From: Devosia sp.
GTDB lineage: Bacteria; Pseudomonadota; Alphaproteobacteria; Rhizobiales; Devosiaceae
DNA length: 64,000 nt
Direction of reading: 5' to 3'
NCBI RefSeq assembly: GCF_024707125.1
Contig: NZ_JANQAH010000011.1
Coordinates: forward strand, 930,001 to 994,000
A program made the position numbers and the translations under genes. Under the pieces are notes generated by a model, which ran no database searches, had not been told where the DNA came from, and was given only the letters and a program-made list of their open reading frames with translations. This document shows, in pieces, positions 1 through 10,896 of the stretch (within the stretch, counting starts at the first letter, position 1; each line of letters opens with the position of its first letter).

Positions 1-223
1 GGCCCCAGGTGACTTCGGCCATGCTGTTGACTGCGATTCGGTATTCGAAGGGCTTTTCGTCGTCGGCGAGATCAATCTCGCAGCGACCGATTTCTCGCCC
101 GACATATTCTTTCATGGCGGCAACCGGATCCGAGCCGGGAAGCGTCCCGCTCGAAAACAGAAATTCCACTGGAGCATAGTCCGGCGCCTGGTCCATCGGC
201 CGACTATTGGGCCGAGCATGCAT
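1..223 (-). CDS. AraC-family transcriptional regulator, N-terminal part (cut by window edge)
   Basis: The minus strand is open from an ATG at 223 to the window edge (74 codons, no stop). The translation contains FLFSSGTLPGSDPVAAMKEY, followed by a GREIGRCEIDL stretch and a short beta-rich region. This matches the start of the AraC-like ligand-binding domain that precedes the helix-turn-helix in many alphaproteobacterial AraC regulators. The DNA-binding half lies outside the window, so the family call rests on the N-terminus alone. A second in-frame ATG at 196 is possible, and neither start has a clear Shine-Dalgarno. It is divergent from the autotransporter gene and could regulate it (inference). 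Confidence 0.55.
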   Translation of the reverse strand, partial: MHARPNSRPMDQAPDYAPVEFLFSSGTLPGSDPVAAMKEYVGREIGRCEIDLADDEKPFEYRIAVNSMAEVTWG

Positions 224-394
224 ATCGTCAAGCCGCCAATACCTTGATAGGGCGGCATTTTTGACACAACGCGCTACTGACTGGAGTTAATGTCGCCCAA
301 CGCCAAGACCTCTGTCGCGCAGCGTCAAGACGAAACGCCATTGGCTATGGTGTTTCTGCCCCAGGCGCCCAAAGCGCACCTGTTCGAGGCACAC

Positions 395-3094
395 ATGACT
401 ACAGTTCCGCCGGCCGCTCGACTTTGGCAGCAGACGACTTTTCGACGCCACCGCTCCGGCATACTGCGCGCCATTGCTTTTGGCCTCCTGGCGGCGACCA
501 CACTGGTAGTCATTGCCACCCCCGCATTGGGGCAAACGACCTGGACGGGTGCCAATAGCGCCGACTGGACCGATATCGGCAACTGGACAAGCGGCCTGCC
601 GGCCGGCGACACCGTGACGATTGACCTCATTTCATCCAACGCTCCCAAGCTCGACGGCGCGGCGGGCACAACCGGCATGATCCACATCGGCACCAGTGCG
701 GGCGCCGGCTATCTCGAAGTCATCAACGGGGCCAGCCTGACCACGGGGGGCGTGATGCTGGCCAAGGATGTCGGCAGTGTCGGCAATATGCTGGTCACCG
801 GATCGACAACGACATGGACGACCGGCAGCGGCATCGAACTCGGCACCGATGGGCAAGCGCGGCTCGAGCTGAACACCGGCGCTTCGGTTTCCGCCGCGGG
901 CGTCTCGGTCGGTCTGATGGCCGGTTCCGACGGCACGCTCGCGATTGCTGGCGCGGGCACAAGCATGACTCTGGTTTCTGGCATTACCGTGGGTCAGAAC
1001 GGTAGAGGCGTTCTGGAGATGGACGACCAGGCAGTACTGCAGACCGATAACGCTACTGTCGGCACCTACTCGACCGGGTCAGGCCTGGCACACATTTCCG
1101 GCTCCGGCACTCATCTATCTCTCAGTAACAGCCTCGTTCTGGGTCAGAGCACGCGCGGCACGATCGAGGTCGACAATGCCGCGCTGACGACGGCGGCCAG
1201 CATGATCCTGGGTGAGAATTCGGGGGGTGGCGAGGGCATCGGTCTTGTTCACGACGCAGGCTCGCGTCTTTCGACGACCGGGGATATGACCATCGGCCAG
1301 TGGGGCAGCGGCGCAATGACGGTCTGGAACGGCGGGGAAGTGGCAGCAGGGGGCACGCTGCATCTGGCCCGCCTAGCAGGCAGCCAGGGCGTGCTCAATG
1401 TCGGCGCGGCCGCAGGTCAGGCCGCTCGCGCCTCCGGCATCGTCAATGCCAGCACCGTGCAGTTCGGCGCCGGCACGGGCACGCTGACTTTCAACCACAC
1501 GGACAGCGCCTATGGTTTCGCCTCGCAACTACTCGGCAGCGGCACGGTCAACCAGATTGCCGGCACGACGACGCTTACGGCCAATTCCCAGACTTTTGCC
1601 GGGACGACAAACGTCACGGGGGGCAAACTGGTCGTGTCGGGCCGGCTTGGCGGGACGATCAATGTTTCCGGTAGCGGGACTCTTGGCGGCGCGGGGCACG
1701 TGGGAACTATCGCCTTTGGCGCGGGCGGCATTGCAGCGCCCGGCAACTCCATCGGAACGGTACTAGCGACCGATGTCATCTTCAATGCGGGTTCCTTCTA
1801 CGATGTCGAGGTCGATTCGGCGGGCCAATCGGACCTCATTATCGCCAATACCGCGACGCTCAACGGCGGCACGGTTCGGGTCGCTGCATCGCCCGACTAT
1901 CTGGTGGGCAATAGCTACAATATCATCCATGCGCCCATGGGACTGACGGGCACCTTTGCCAATGCCACCACCAACCTGGCCTTCATAACACCAGTGCTGA
2001 GCTATGACGGGCAAAATGCCTTCGTGACGCTGTTCCAAAGCTCCAACTTCGTCGTGGCCGCGGAGACGCCGAACCAGCAGGCCGTGGCCAAGGCCCTCGA
2101 TACGCTGGCGGCCAACAATCCCGTCGTCCAGTCCATGCTCACCCTGACGCTACCCGGGGCGCGGCAGGCACTCGACAACCTCTCGGGCGAAGCCCATGCC
2201 TCGGTTCGCTCGGTGCTGCTCGAAAAATCCCACTTGCCACGAGAGGCGGCCTTCAACCGCCTCGCCCATGATGAGGAAGGAATGTGGGCACTGATCGAGG
2301 CGAGCCATGTTTTGTTGGCGTCCGACGGCAATGCTGCAGCGGTCGGGGTCGGCGGCTTCGATCTCGCCGCAGGCGCCGATGTCTATCTTGGCCAATGGCT
2401 GGCGGGCCTCCTGGTACACGGCGGTACGGCGGGGCTTTCCATTCCCGACCGCTCGACCACTGGAACGATCAATACCATTGGGCTTGGCGCCTATGCCGGC
2501 ACCGAATGGGGCGCCACGGCTCTCGATCTGGGGCTGGATCTGGCCCTGCACGGCATCAGTACCCAGCGAAAGTTCGACATGGGGCGGCGCTTCTCCGCCA
2601 CCCTGACCGGCAATTCTGGCGCGACGACCGCGCAGGCCTTCGGACGTCTTTCCCACGATTTCGTTCTGCCCGCCTTCGTGCTGCGTCCCTATGGCGAGGG
2701 CGCCTATGTGGTGGCGACCAGCGGCGGTTTTACCGAGGCGGGCGGGCCGGCAGCGTTGAATGCGGCCAATGGGGTGAGCGCGGCGCTGTTCACCACGCTC
2801 GGCCTCGATATCGAGCGCGAACTAGTACTCGAAGACGGCTCGACACTGAGCTTTGGTGGCGGCCTCGGTTGGCGGCGTGCCTTTGCCGATACGCCAGAAT
2901 CCATCCATGCCTTTGCCAGCGGCGACAATTTTACCGTCGCCGGTGCACCCCTGGCGACTGACGCATTGGTCCTCGAAGCCGGGTTGGGCTGGAAGACGGT
3001 CAAGGAGATGGAGTTCGACCTAAGCTATGACGGCATCCTGTCGAATGCCGGCCAGAGCCACGTGTTCAAGGCGACGCTGGCCGGGCAATATTGA
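395..3094 (+). CDS. Autotransporter outer-membrane protein with beta-helix passenger
   Basis: Type V secretion protein of about 899 residues. Residues 1-46 form an extended signal peptide with a basic start, a long hydrophobic core and an ALG cleavage region. The passenger begins TTWTGANSADW and is built of G/T/S/N-rich repeats typical of a beta-helix. An AAPGNSIGT motif, common in autotransporter-associated beta strands, sits near residue 447. The last ~270 residues (from about 627) form the C-terminal beta-barrel, ending in an aromatic residue (Tyr). The frame is open from an ATG at 290. The ATG at 395 is preferred because GAGG lies 5 bases upstream and the signal peptide follows. No protease catalytic triad is recognisable, so an adhesin or surface role is more likely than an enzyme. 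Confidence 0.85.
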   Translation: MTTVPPAARLWQQTTFRRHRSGILRAIAFGLLAATTLVVIATPALGQTTWTGANSADWTDIGNWTSGLPAGDTVTIDLISSNAPKLDGAAGTTGMIHIGTSAGAGYLEVINGASLTTGGVMLAKDVGSVGNMLVTGSTTTWTTGSGIELGTDGQARLELNTGASVSAAGVSVGLMAGSDGTLAIAGAGTSMTLVSGITVGQNGRGVLEMDDQAVLQTDNATVGTYSTGSGLAHISGSGTHLSLSNSLVLGQSTRGTIEVDNAALTTAASMILGENSGGGEGIGLVHDAGSRLSTTGDMTIGQWGSGAMTVWNGGEVAAGGTLHLARLAGSQGVLNVGAAAGQAARASGIVNASTVQFGAGTGTLTFNHTDSAYGFASQLLGSGTVNQIAGTTTLTANSQTFAGTTNVTGGKLVVSGRLGGTINVSGSGTLGGAGHVGTIAFGAGGIAAPGNSIGTVLATDVIFNAGSFYDVEVDSAGQSDLIIANTATLNGGTVRVAASPDYLVGNSYNIIHAPMGLTGTFANATTNLAFITPVLSYDGQNAFVTLFQSSNFVVAAETPNQQAVAKALDTLAANNPVVQSMLTLTLPGARQALDNLSGEAHASVRSVLLEKSHLPREAAFNRLAHDEEGMWALIEASHVLLASDGNAAAVGVGGFDLAAGADVYLGQWLAGLLVHGGTAGLSIPDRSTTGTINTIGLGAYAGTEWGATALDLGLDLALHGISTQRKFDMGRRFSATLTGNSGATTAQAFGRLSHDFVLPAFVLRPYGEGAYVVATSGGFTEAGGPAALNAANGVSAALFTTLGLDIERELVLEDGSTLSFGGGLGWRRAFADTPESIHAFASGDNFTVAGAPLATDALVLEAGLGWKTVKEMEFDLSYDGILSNAGQSHVFKATLAGQY

Positions 3095-3097
3095 CAC

Positions 3098-3790
3098 TCA
3101 AACCGCACCGACCAGATCCCAGAGGCGTTCCTTTGCGAGAATGAGAAGCCACGGCGTCTCATCCTCGGGGACGACTTCAACGGGTCCACCCGTTCCTTCG
3201 TTCGACGTGCCGATGAGGCCGCCCGGTTCGAGCAGCAGGCCATCCATGGGATAGAAAAGTCCCGTCGAGTTGCGGAAGCGGATGGGCACCAGCGGATGGA
3301 TCGACACACGCTCGCGTTTTCCCGCTTCGAACGCGATAGAACCGGTGACGGCGAGCGCCACGTCGACCTCGTCGACCAGCATGAGACGGCGGCTCGGCGC
3401 ATATTGCAGCACGGCGCTGAGCGCGGCGAGCGTGTGGTCGAGACGCTTGCCGGTCATGCCGAGCGCAAGGGTGACAGGCGCCTCGGTTGAATAGAGCGCC
3501 TTCTGGAAATCGGTGGTGATCTGCTCGGGGATATGGATGACGCGGGTGCGGCTTTCCCAGCCCGCGCGATTTTCCAGCGAATCGAGATCGCCGACGATCG
3601 CGTCGGGCAAAAGGTCGGCGCTATCGATCGTGTCGGCGCCGCCATCGGCCCCTACCAGGGCGACACCCTTTTCGGCCAATTCGCGCAAAAGCGCCCCGTC
3701 CACCGTGCCGCCGCCGACAATGGCGAGGGGGCAATCGAAGACCAGCGGCAGCGCGTCTGGGCCGCGTTCTGAAGTCACTTGCACTGTCAC
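3098..3790 (-). CDS. thiN: Thiamine pyrophosphokinase
   Basis: Transfers pyrophosphate from ATP to thiamine, giving thiamine diphosphate, and so completes salvage of the thiamine imported by the adjacent thiBPQ. The 230-residue product has the family landmarks GADGGADTI (47-55), GDLDS (67-71) and TTDFQKAL (92-99), and normal length. The frame extends back to 3862, but that region is the opposite-strand TPP riboswitch. A GTG at 3790, preceded by GAGAG, fits the family N-terminus better. It is convergent with the autotransporter (3-bp gap) and divergent from the thiamine transporter operon. Confidence 0.88.
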   Translation of the reverse strand: MTVQVTSERGPDALPLVFDCPLAIVGGGTVDGALLRELAEKGVALVGADGGADTIDSADLLPDAIVGDLDSLENRAGWESRTRVIHIPEQITTDFQKALYSTEAPVTLALGMTGKRLDHTLAALSAVLQYAPSRRLMLVDEVDVALAVTGSIAFEAGKRERVSIHPLVPIRFRNSTGLFYPMDGLLLEPGGLIGTSNEGTGGPVEVVPEDETPWLLILAKERLWDLVGAV

Positions 3791-3812
3791 ATTTCTCTCA
3801 ATATGGTCCGAG

Positions 3813-3905
3813 CCGTCTCGCTGGGGTGTTCTGGAAATCTTCCGGAGCTGAGAGTTACCCATTGAACCTGAACCAGGTCATGCTGGCGGAGGAAGTTCGA
3901 GATGG
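3813..3905 (+). promoter_or_regulatory. TPP riboswitch (THI element)
   Basis: The conserved core is present in order: GGGGTG, CTGAGAG, ACCC, TTGAACCTGA, GGTCAT and CTGGCGGAGGAAG. The closing helix P1 is CCGTCTCG (3813-3820) with CGAGATGG (3898-3905). It leads the thiamine transporter operon thiB-thiP-thiQ. Downstream, CCCTTC (3941-3946) is complementary to the GAAGGG ribosome-binding site of thiB (3966-3971). This suggests translational control by SD sequestration (inference). No terminator with a T-run is seen. Confidence 0.95.
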
Positions 3906-3979
3906 CAAGAGTGCCCTCGCGCCCTTCCCATTGACACATACCCTTCTCCCATGGCCGCAACCGTTGAAGGGATGACCAA

Positions 3980-4984
3980 ATGGTCAAGTCCACCTCCATG
4001 GCGCTTGCGGTCCTTATTGGATTGTCTGCTGTTTCTGCGCATGCGCAGGACGTGCCCACGCTCACCATCTACACCTATGACGGCTTTGCCGCCGAATGGG
4101 GCCCCGGTCCGCAGCTCTCGGCTGCGTTCGAGCCGGTCTGCGGCTGCAAGCTCACCTGGGTCGCCGCAGACTCGTCCATCGGCACGCTGCGCCGCGTGCA
4201 GCTCGAAGGCGCGACGACGGAGGCCGACCTCATCGTCGGCCTCGATACCGCCATTGCCGGGGAAGCCCGCGCCACGGGTCTTTTCGCTGATCACGGCCTG
4301 ACGCTCGATAAGCTCGCGCTGCCCGAAGCCTGGACCGACGCGCAATTCGTGCCTTTCGACTATTCGCACTTCGCCTTCATGTACGACACGGACCGGACGG
4401 CAACGCCGCCAAAGTCGTTCGAAGAGCTGATCGCCATGCCGGAAGATTTCAAGATCGTGGTGCAGGATCCGCGTTCGGCGACGCCCGGCCTCGGTCTCGT
4501 GCTCTGGATCAAGGCCGCCTATGGCAATCGCGCCAGTGAAATCTGGGCGGGTCTCAAGCCGCGCATCCTCACCGTGACGCGCGAATGGAGCGAAAGCTAT
4601 TCGCTCTTCCTTGATGGCGAGGCCGACATGGCCCTCTCCTACACGACCTCGCCCGCCTATCACATCATCGAAGACAAGGATGAGACCATCAAGGCGGCGC
4701 TCTTCGAAGAGGGCCACTATCCGCAGATCGAGGTGGCCGGCATTCTGAAGTCTTCGGACCAGCAGGAACTGGCCAAGCAGTTCCTCGCCTGGTTCGCTTC
4801 GCCCGAGGGCCAGAAGATCATTCCGACGACCAACTGGATGTTCCCCGTGGTTGATCTTGGCGCGGATCTCAATCCCGCCTTTGCCGGCCTGCCGCAGCCG
4901 GGGAAAACACTGCAGCTCAGCGACGAGGATATTTTGGCCAATTCCTCGGCCTGGATCGACGAGATGCTGGCGGCGGTTCAGTAA
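3980..4984 (+). CDS. thiB: Thiamine ABC transporter substrate-binding protein
   Basis: Periplasmic thiamine/TPP-binding component of the ThiBPQ importer, 334 residues. It has a Sec signal peptide (about 1-23, ending AHA-Q), then the type 2 periplasmic binding fold seen in the iron/thiamine binding family. The body starts VPTLTIYTYDGF, typical of ThiB. The start is supported by GAAGGG 8 bases upstream. It lies directly behind the TPP riboswitch and is followed by thiP after a 119-bp gap filled by an inverted-repeat element. Confidence 0.93.
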   Translation: MVKSTSMALAVLIGLSAVSAHAQDVPTLTIYTYDGFAAEWGPGPQLSAAFEPVCGCKLTWVAADSSIGTLRRVQLEGATTEADLIVGLDTAIAGEARATGLFADHGLTLDKLALPEAWTDAQFVPFDYSHFAFMYDTDRTATPPKSFEELIAMPEDFKIVVQDPRSATPGLGLVLWIKAAYGNRASEIWAGLKPRILTVTREWSESYSLFLDGEADMALSYTTSPAYHIIEDKDETIKAALFEEGHYPQIEVAGILKSSDQQELAKQFLAWFASPEGQKIIPTTNWMFPVVDLGADLNPAFAGLPQPGKTLQLSDEDILANSSAWIDEMLAAVQ

Positions 4985-4991
4985 CGTGAAT

Positions 4992-5117
4992 ACCCCCACC
5001 CTTAATCCCTCCCCACAAGGGGGAGGGAGACGATGGAACCAATGTGCAGGCGCAATGACGTCTGCAAACACCAGCGCACCTCCCTCCCCCTTGTGGGGAG
5101 GGAATGAGGGTGGGGGC
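4992..5117 (+). repeat. C-rich inverted-repeat element, copy R1 (thiB-thiP)
   Basis: Two arms of about 37 bp (4992-5028 and 5079-5117) are near-perfect reverse complements, separated by about 50 bp. Each arm is itself composed of CCCTCCCC / GGGGAGGG blocks around CACAAG. Similar elements lie at 45254-45373, 51304-51424 and 56746-56832. Here the right arm carries GGGGAGGGA followed by ATG, which is the only upstream start context of thiP. Confidence 0.8.
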
Positions 5118-6717
5118 TTTCGTGCCGACTAACCTTCTTCCCCACCGCCCTGCCCGCATTGCTGTTTCAAGCGTGCTTGCCATCGCCATTGCCGGCCTGA
5201 TCGCGGCGGTGCTCTGGGCGATTCTCGATGCCGCCACCGAACCCAGTTCGGCGTCCCGCGTGGACATTCCTCATCTCCTGCGCATGACCGCCATTCAGGC
5301 GGGCCTGACAACCGTTCTGTCGCTCGCGGTCGGCACGGCGCTGGCCTGGGCACTGAACCGGTTGCGTTTTCCCGGCCGCGATCTTGTGGTCGGTCTGTTC
5401 GCCGCCGCCATCGTCACGCCCGGCATGGTGGTGGCCTTTGGACTCCTCTCCATCTGGGGCCGCAATGGGTGGATCAATCAGACAAGCGAAGCCCTGTTCG
5501 GCTTCTCGCTCGGCAATCCCGCTTTTGGGCTTTCGGGCATTCTGCTCGCCCATGTCATTCTCGATGGCGCCTTTGCCGCGCGCATTCTCCTCGCGCGGCT
5601 CGATGCCATTCCGGCGACGCGGCTGAAAGTCGGGCAGTCCCTGGCGCTGTCGGCAACGCAGCGCTTCGCCCTGATCGACTGGCCAGCCATGCGATCGAAC
5701 TTGCCGGGACTTGGCGCCATCATTTTTCTCCTCGCTTTCACGAGTTTCCCAATCGTCCTGCTGCTCGGTGGTGGTCCGGCAAACCAGACGCTGGAAGTCG
5801 CCATCTATTCGGCTGTTCGGCTCGATTTCGATCTCGTCGGCGCGGTGCGACTGGCGCTGACCCAGATCGCGGTGTGTGCCGTGGTCATCCTGCTGGCGTC
5901 GGCCAGCACGCCCGTCGTCAGCGTACATGGTCGCTCGGTCGCGCCAAGCTGGCGAGATGCCGTCCCCGCACAGGCGCTGCAATGGATCATCCTGTTGCTG
6001 GCGACGGTGGGCTTTGCCCTGCCCCTGCTCTCGGTGCTGATTGACGGCATTGCCTCCGGCTTTGGCCGGGTGCTGGCGCAGCCGACATTCTGGTGGTCGC
6101 TGGTAACCAGCCTTCTGATCGGCAGCGCCTCTGCGGTCCTGACCCTGCTCCTCGCACTTGCCTTGACCCTAGGCCGCGCGGCGAGCGGGGCAAGGCCGGT
6201 GCGCATTCTGCTCGGCACGCCGAGCTTTGCCTATCTCGCCGTACCCGCCGTGGTGCTCTCGCTCGGCTTCTTCCTCATCGTGCGCAATCTGGGCGTGGCG
6301 CCGGCACAAGCCGCGCCAGTTGTGGTGATCATCGCCAATAGCCTCCTCGCTTTACCCTTTGCCGTGGCGACGCTCGGCCCGCCGCTCGATGCCATGGTAC
6401 GCGCGCGCGGAAAACTCATTCGCTCGCTGGGACTTTCCGGCTGGCAGCAGTTCTGGCGGGTCGAATATCCGCTGCTCGGCAAAGACATCGGGCTCATGCT
6501 CGCGCTCGCCTTCTGTTTTTCACTCGGCGATCTCGGCGTCATTGCCCTATTCGGAACGCAGGATTTCCAGACCCTGCCGCTGATGATGTTCCGCGCCCTC
6601 GGCGCCTATCGCAGCAATGACGCCGCTGCCATCGCCGCCATTTTGCTGATCGGCACCATTCTCGCCTTTGTCGGCCTGCCCCGCCTCTTTGAAAGGATCG
6701 CCCATGCTTCGCGCTGA
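5104..6717 (+). CDS. thiP: Thiamine ABC transporter permease
   Basis: Inner-membrane permease of the thiamine importer, 537 residues, with two fused six-helix BPD permease halves. Each half has an EAA-type coupling loop: around residues 170-200 near the sequence ATRLKVGQSLALSATQ, and in the second half near GKLIRSLGLSGWQQFW. The chosen ATG (5104) lies inside the right arm of repeat R1 with GGGGAGGGA immediately before it. In-frame GTG codons at 5110 and 5122 are alternatives. The 3' end overlaps thiQ by 14 bases, consistent with coupled translation. Confidence 0.92.
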   Translation: MRVGAFVPTNLLPHRPARIAVSSVLAIAIAGLIAAVLWAILDAATEPSSASRVDIPHLLRMTAIQAGLTTVLSLAVGTALAWALNRLRFPGRDLVVGLFAAAIVTPGMVVAFGLLSIWGRNGWINQTSEALFGFSLGNPAFGLSGILLAHVILDGAFAARILLARLDAIPATRLKVGQSLALSATQRFALIDWPAMRSNLPGLGAIIFLLAFTSFPIVLLLGGGPANQTLEVAIYSAVRLDFDLVGAVRLALTQIAVCAVVILLASASTPVVSVHGRSVAPSWRDAVPAQALQWIILLLATVGFALPLLSVLIDGIASGFGRVLAQPTFWWSLVTSLLIGSASAVLTLLLALALTLGRAASGARPVRILLGTPSFAYLAVPAVVLSLGFFLIVRNLGVAPAQAAPVVVIIANSLLALPFAVATLGPPLDAMVRARGKLIRSLGLSGWQQFWRVEYPLLGKDIGLMLALAFCFSLGDLGVIALFGTQDFQTLPLMMFRALGAYRSNDAAAIAAILLIGTILAFVGLPRLFERIAHASR

Positions 6718-7342
6718 GCACCTCGCCTTCGCCTATGGAAAAGCGGCGCAGACCTATGACTTCACCTTCGAGGCCGAGGCTGGCTCCATCACGGCCATTT
6801 CCGGAGCGAGCGGTTCGGGCAAGTCGACACTGCTCGATCTCGTCGCCGGTTTTTTGACGCCGAGGAGCGGCACGCTGACGCTCGACGGCGTCGACCTGCT
6901 GCCGCTGCCACCGGAAACGCGGCCACTGTCGCTGCTGCTGCAATCGGACAATCTTTTCGACCATCTGAGCGCGCGCGAGAACGTCGCCCTTGGCCTGCCA
7001 AAGGGCACGGCCAAGGCCGAAGGCCGGCAACGTGTCGAGGAGGTTTTGGCACGCGTCGGGCTGGAAGGTCTTGCCGATCAGACAGCGGCGACGCTTTCAG
7101 GCGGACAGAAGCAGCGCGTAGCATTGGCGCGCACGCTGCTGCGCCACCGCGCCATCTTGCTGCTGGACGAACCTTTCTCGGCGCTCGATGACGACACGCG
7201 AAAAGTTATTCGCGCGCTGGTGGGCGAGCTGACGCGGAGCGAAGGTTGGCACACCATTCTCGTGAGCCACCACGAGGACGACATAGCGGCACTTGCGGCG
7301 CACCGTTATCGCCTGGCGGAAGGCCGGCTCGCGCCGGCCTGA
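6704..7342 (+). CDS. thiQ: Thiamine ABC transporter ATP-binding protein
   Basis: ATPase of the thiamine importer, 212 residues (normal for ThiQ). Walker A GASGSGKST is at 34-42, the signature LSGGQ at 131-135, Walker B ILLLDEP at 151-157, and the switch His in VSHHEDD near 186. The ATG at 6704 has GAAAGGA upstream and overlaps the thiP stop. The frame is open further upstream, but those residues do not fit the family. The gene ends flush against a convergent gene at 7343. Confidence 0.94.
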   Translation: MLRAEHLAFAYGKAAQTYDFTFEAEAGSITAISGASGSGKSTLLDLVAGFLTPRSGTLTLDGVDLLPLPPETRPLSLLLQSDNLFDHLSARENVALGLPKGTAKAEGRQRVEEVLARVGLEGLADQTAATLSGGQKQRVALARTLLRHRAILLLDEPFSALDDDTRKVIRALVGELTRSEGWHTILVSHHEDDIAALAAHRYRLAEGRLAPA

Positions 7343-9380
7343 TCACTGCGCCCAGGCGGCAAAAACTTCGTTGAACAGCGCCTGCGCATCGGAATCCTTT
7401 TCGAGCGTCAGGATAGCGTTGCGGCCCGTGCCATAGACAATGGCAAGGTCGAGCCAGCGGCGCGATTCCAGAAGCTGCGAATTGGTCGTCTGATCATCAG
7501 GCGAAGCCGACAGCGCGAAGAGGAAGCTATTGCCCATGACGCGGGCCGAGGCGCCGACCAGCGGCGTACCCGGCACCAGTTCCTCATTTTTGAGCAGCAC
7601 GCCCGGCAGGCTCGAAATCGCGCCACCGACGAAGGTGTCGTTGACGTCAAAATTGACTTCCATCAGGTGGCTGGCCGGCAGGCTGGGATCGCCATTCTTG
7701 CGGATCGTCACCGAAACATTGAGATTGCGCGCCGGAATGCTGGCCTCGCCGATCAGCGTCGGCAGGCCAAGTTCGTCCTCGCCCTTGGTCCATTCGACCG
7801 TGCCCGAGAAGGGCACGGCGCCGGTACGGCCATCAGCCGAAGCCTCGAGCAGCAGCGACTGGCTGCCGGCGAGCACTGCCGGATCAACGCTATTGGCCGG
7901 ATCATTGGTCGCCGCGATGCTGGTATCGGCGCCCGAAAGGCGCTCCTCGGTCTTGTTCTCGCCGCCATTGATCGAGGGCAGCACGGTCTCGGTACCGCTC
8001 GGCGTCACCGCCTCCGGCGTCGGCTCCAGCCGTTCGTCAAGATCGATGCCTTCAATGGCCGTGGTCGGCTCGCTGGTCGTAGTGGTCGCCGTATTGCCCG
8101 GGCCGGTCGTGGTGTCAGGCGCAGCCGGCGCATCGAGCGTCGGTGTCGTGGGGGTGGGCGCGTCTGCGGTTTCGGTCACGGCCGCTTCGGTACGACCGAA
8201 CATCTGGTCGAGATCGACATAGCCCTCGCGCCAGGCCCAGAAGCCTGCGCCACCGGCACCGACGAGGAGAAGAGCAAAGACGATAAGGAAGATCGTCATG
8301 CCGGCGCCGGAGCGGCGATCACTTTCAGCTGTATCGAAGGCGCTGGGGTCAGCGTTCTCGTCAGCAAGATTTTCTTGAATAGGCGCCCGAGTTTCGCGCT
8401 CGGGCAACATTTCAGTCGGCTCGCCGCGGGCTTCGCGATCGAGCGTTTCGATGGCCCGTTCGATGGCGCCTTCGGCTTCACGCGTGTCGTCGGGCTCGAC
8501 CTCGACTTCCCTGACGCTCGACAGGGCGGTTTCGACCTGCGGTTCGACGACGCTGATTTCGGGTTCGACGACAGTCTGACGGGCCAGAGCAGAAGCCGAC
8601 CCCATGGAGGGTTCGACACGCGCCATGACCGGCTGCGCGCTAAAACCGCCATTGGCGGCGGTGCTGACTACGGCAGCGGCTTCGCGACGGGGCAGAATAC
8701 TCGGGCGCTTGAGCGGAACCGGCGCATTGGCGCTGGGAGAGGGAACCTCTTCCACAGCAACCGGCGCCACCGGTTTGGCAATGGCTTCGTCCTTGACGAC
8801 GAGCGGAGCCACGACCGGCTCCACCTGCGCACCGCTGACGCCTGCAGCCTGACCGATGATCTCTTCGATCGAGAGCGGGCCTTCGTCGTCTTCGACCGCT
8901 TCGGTCGGGACGACATCAGCAGGCAATTCGTCCGATTCAGGCTCTGCTTCGGCTTCAACCACCTGCGGCGCAGGCTGTTCGATCGGCCTGGGCGCCACGA
9001 CCGGAACAGGTTCGGGAACAATGGGCTGAGTTTCCACCGCCGGCGCGGACTGGATTTCCACCGCGGGCGCCGGTTCGGGCGCGCGCGGAGGCGGAGCCGA
9101 TGGGGCGGGGGCAGCAGCTGCCGGCGGACGCGACGCAAACAATGCATCGCGCCCCAAGCTGATCACAGCTTCGCTGGCTTCCTGTTCGACCTGGCGGATA
9201 CAATCTTCGAGCTGCAGCCGGTGCTGCGTGATCTCGCGAGCAGGCAAAGGAGGCTGGATAGCCCGCAATTGACCGACGAGAGCCGCGCGCGCCTTTTTCG
9301 TAAACTGCGCGCCGCGCAGCCCCATTGTTCTCCGGCAGCGCCGAGATCGCTCGGCGCAACAGCTCCTTATAGTCCGCCAT
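7343..9380 (-). CDS. Single-pass membrane protein of unknown function, interrupted by a one-base frameshift
   Basis: The intact reading should start at the ATG at 9380 (MADYKELLRRAISALPENNG...) and continue into the frame that runs to 7343. The two frames join at five A residues (plus-strand T run 9294-9298). Removing one gives ...RRAVYEKARAALVGQLRAIQ, which reads smoothly. The product would be about 678 residues: a conserved N-terminal helical region (~1-70), a long P/A/E-rich disordered stretch, one transmembrane helix (MTIFLIVFALLLVGAGG, near the middle), a T/P-rich linker, and a C-terminal globular domain. I do not recognise the function. As sequenced, only a shortened ORF from 9325 would be made. 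Confidence 0.75.
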
Positions 9381-9428
9381 AGGCTACTGGGTACTCACAA
9401 TTGCAGCGACGTCTTTTAGCAAAGTTTA

Positions 9429-10718
<1,290 letters not shown>

Positions 10719-10896
10719 AGTCCAGTCTTCCTTAGCTGAGGCGCGCCGAAGCCCGGCACGACAAAATCGGGCCGGCCCAAAAGGCTGCACCCTTACCCAA
10801 GTTGCGGACATCCGCCCTTTCGACCGCGCCCGTGTCGGGTTTGATTGCAGCCGAATAACTGATAAGTCCGATTGTCCTTACATCACCCAAGCGCCG

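Noticed and set aside
7667..9382. 571-residue plus-strand ORF over the unknown membrane protein
   Set aside because: Arg/Gly-rich antisense shadow without domains or a start signal.
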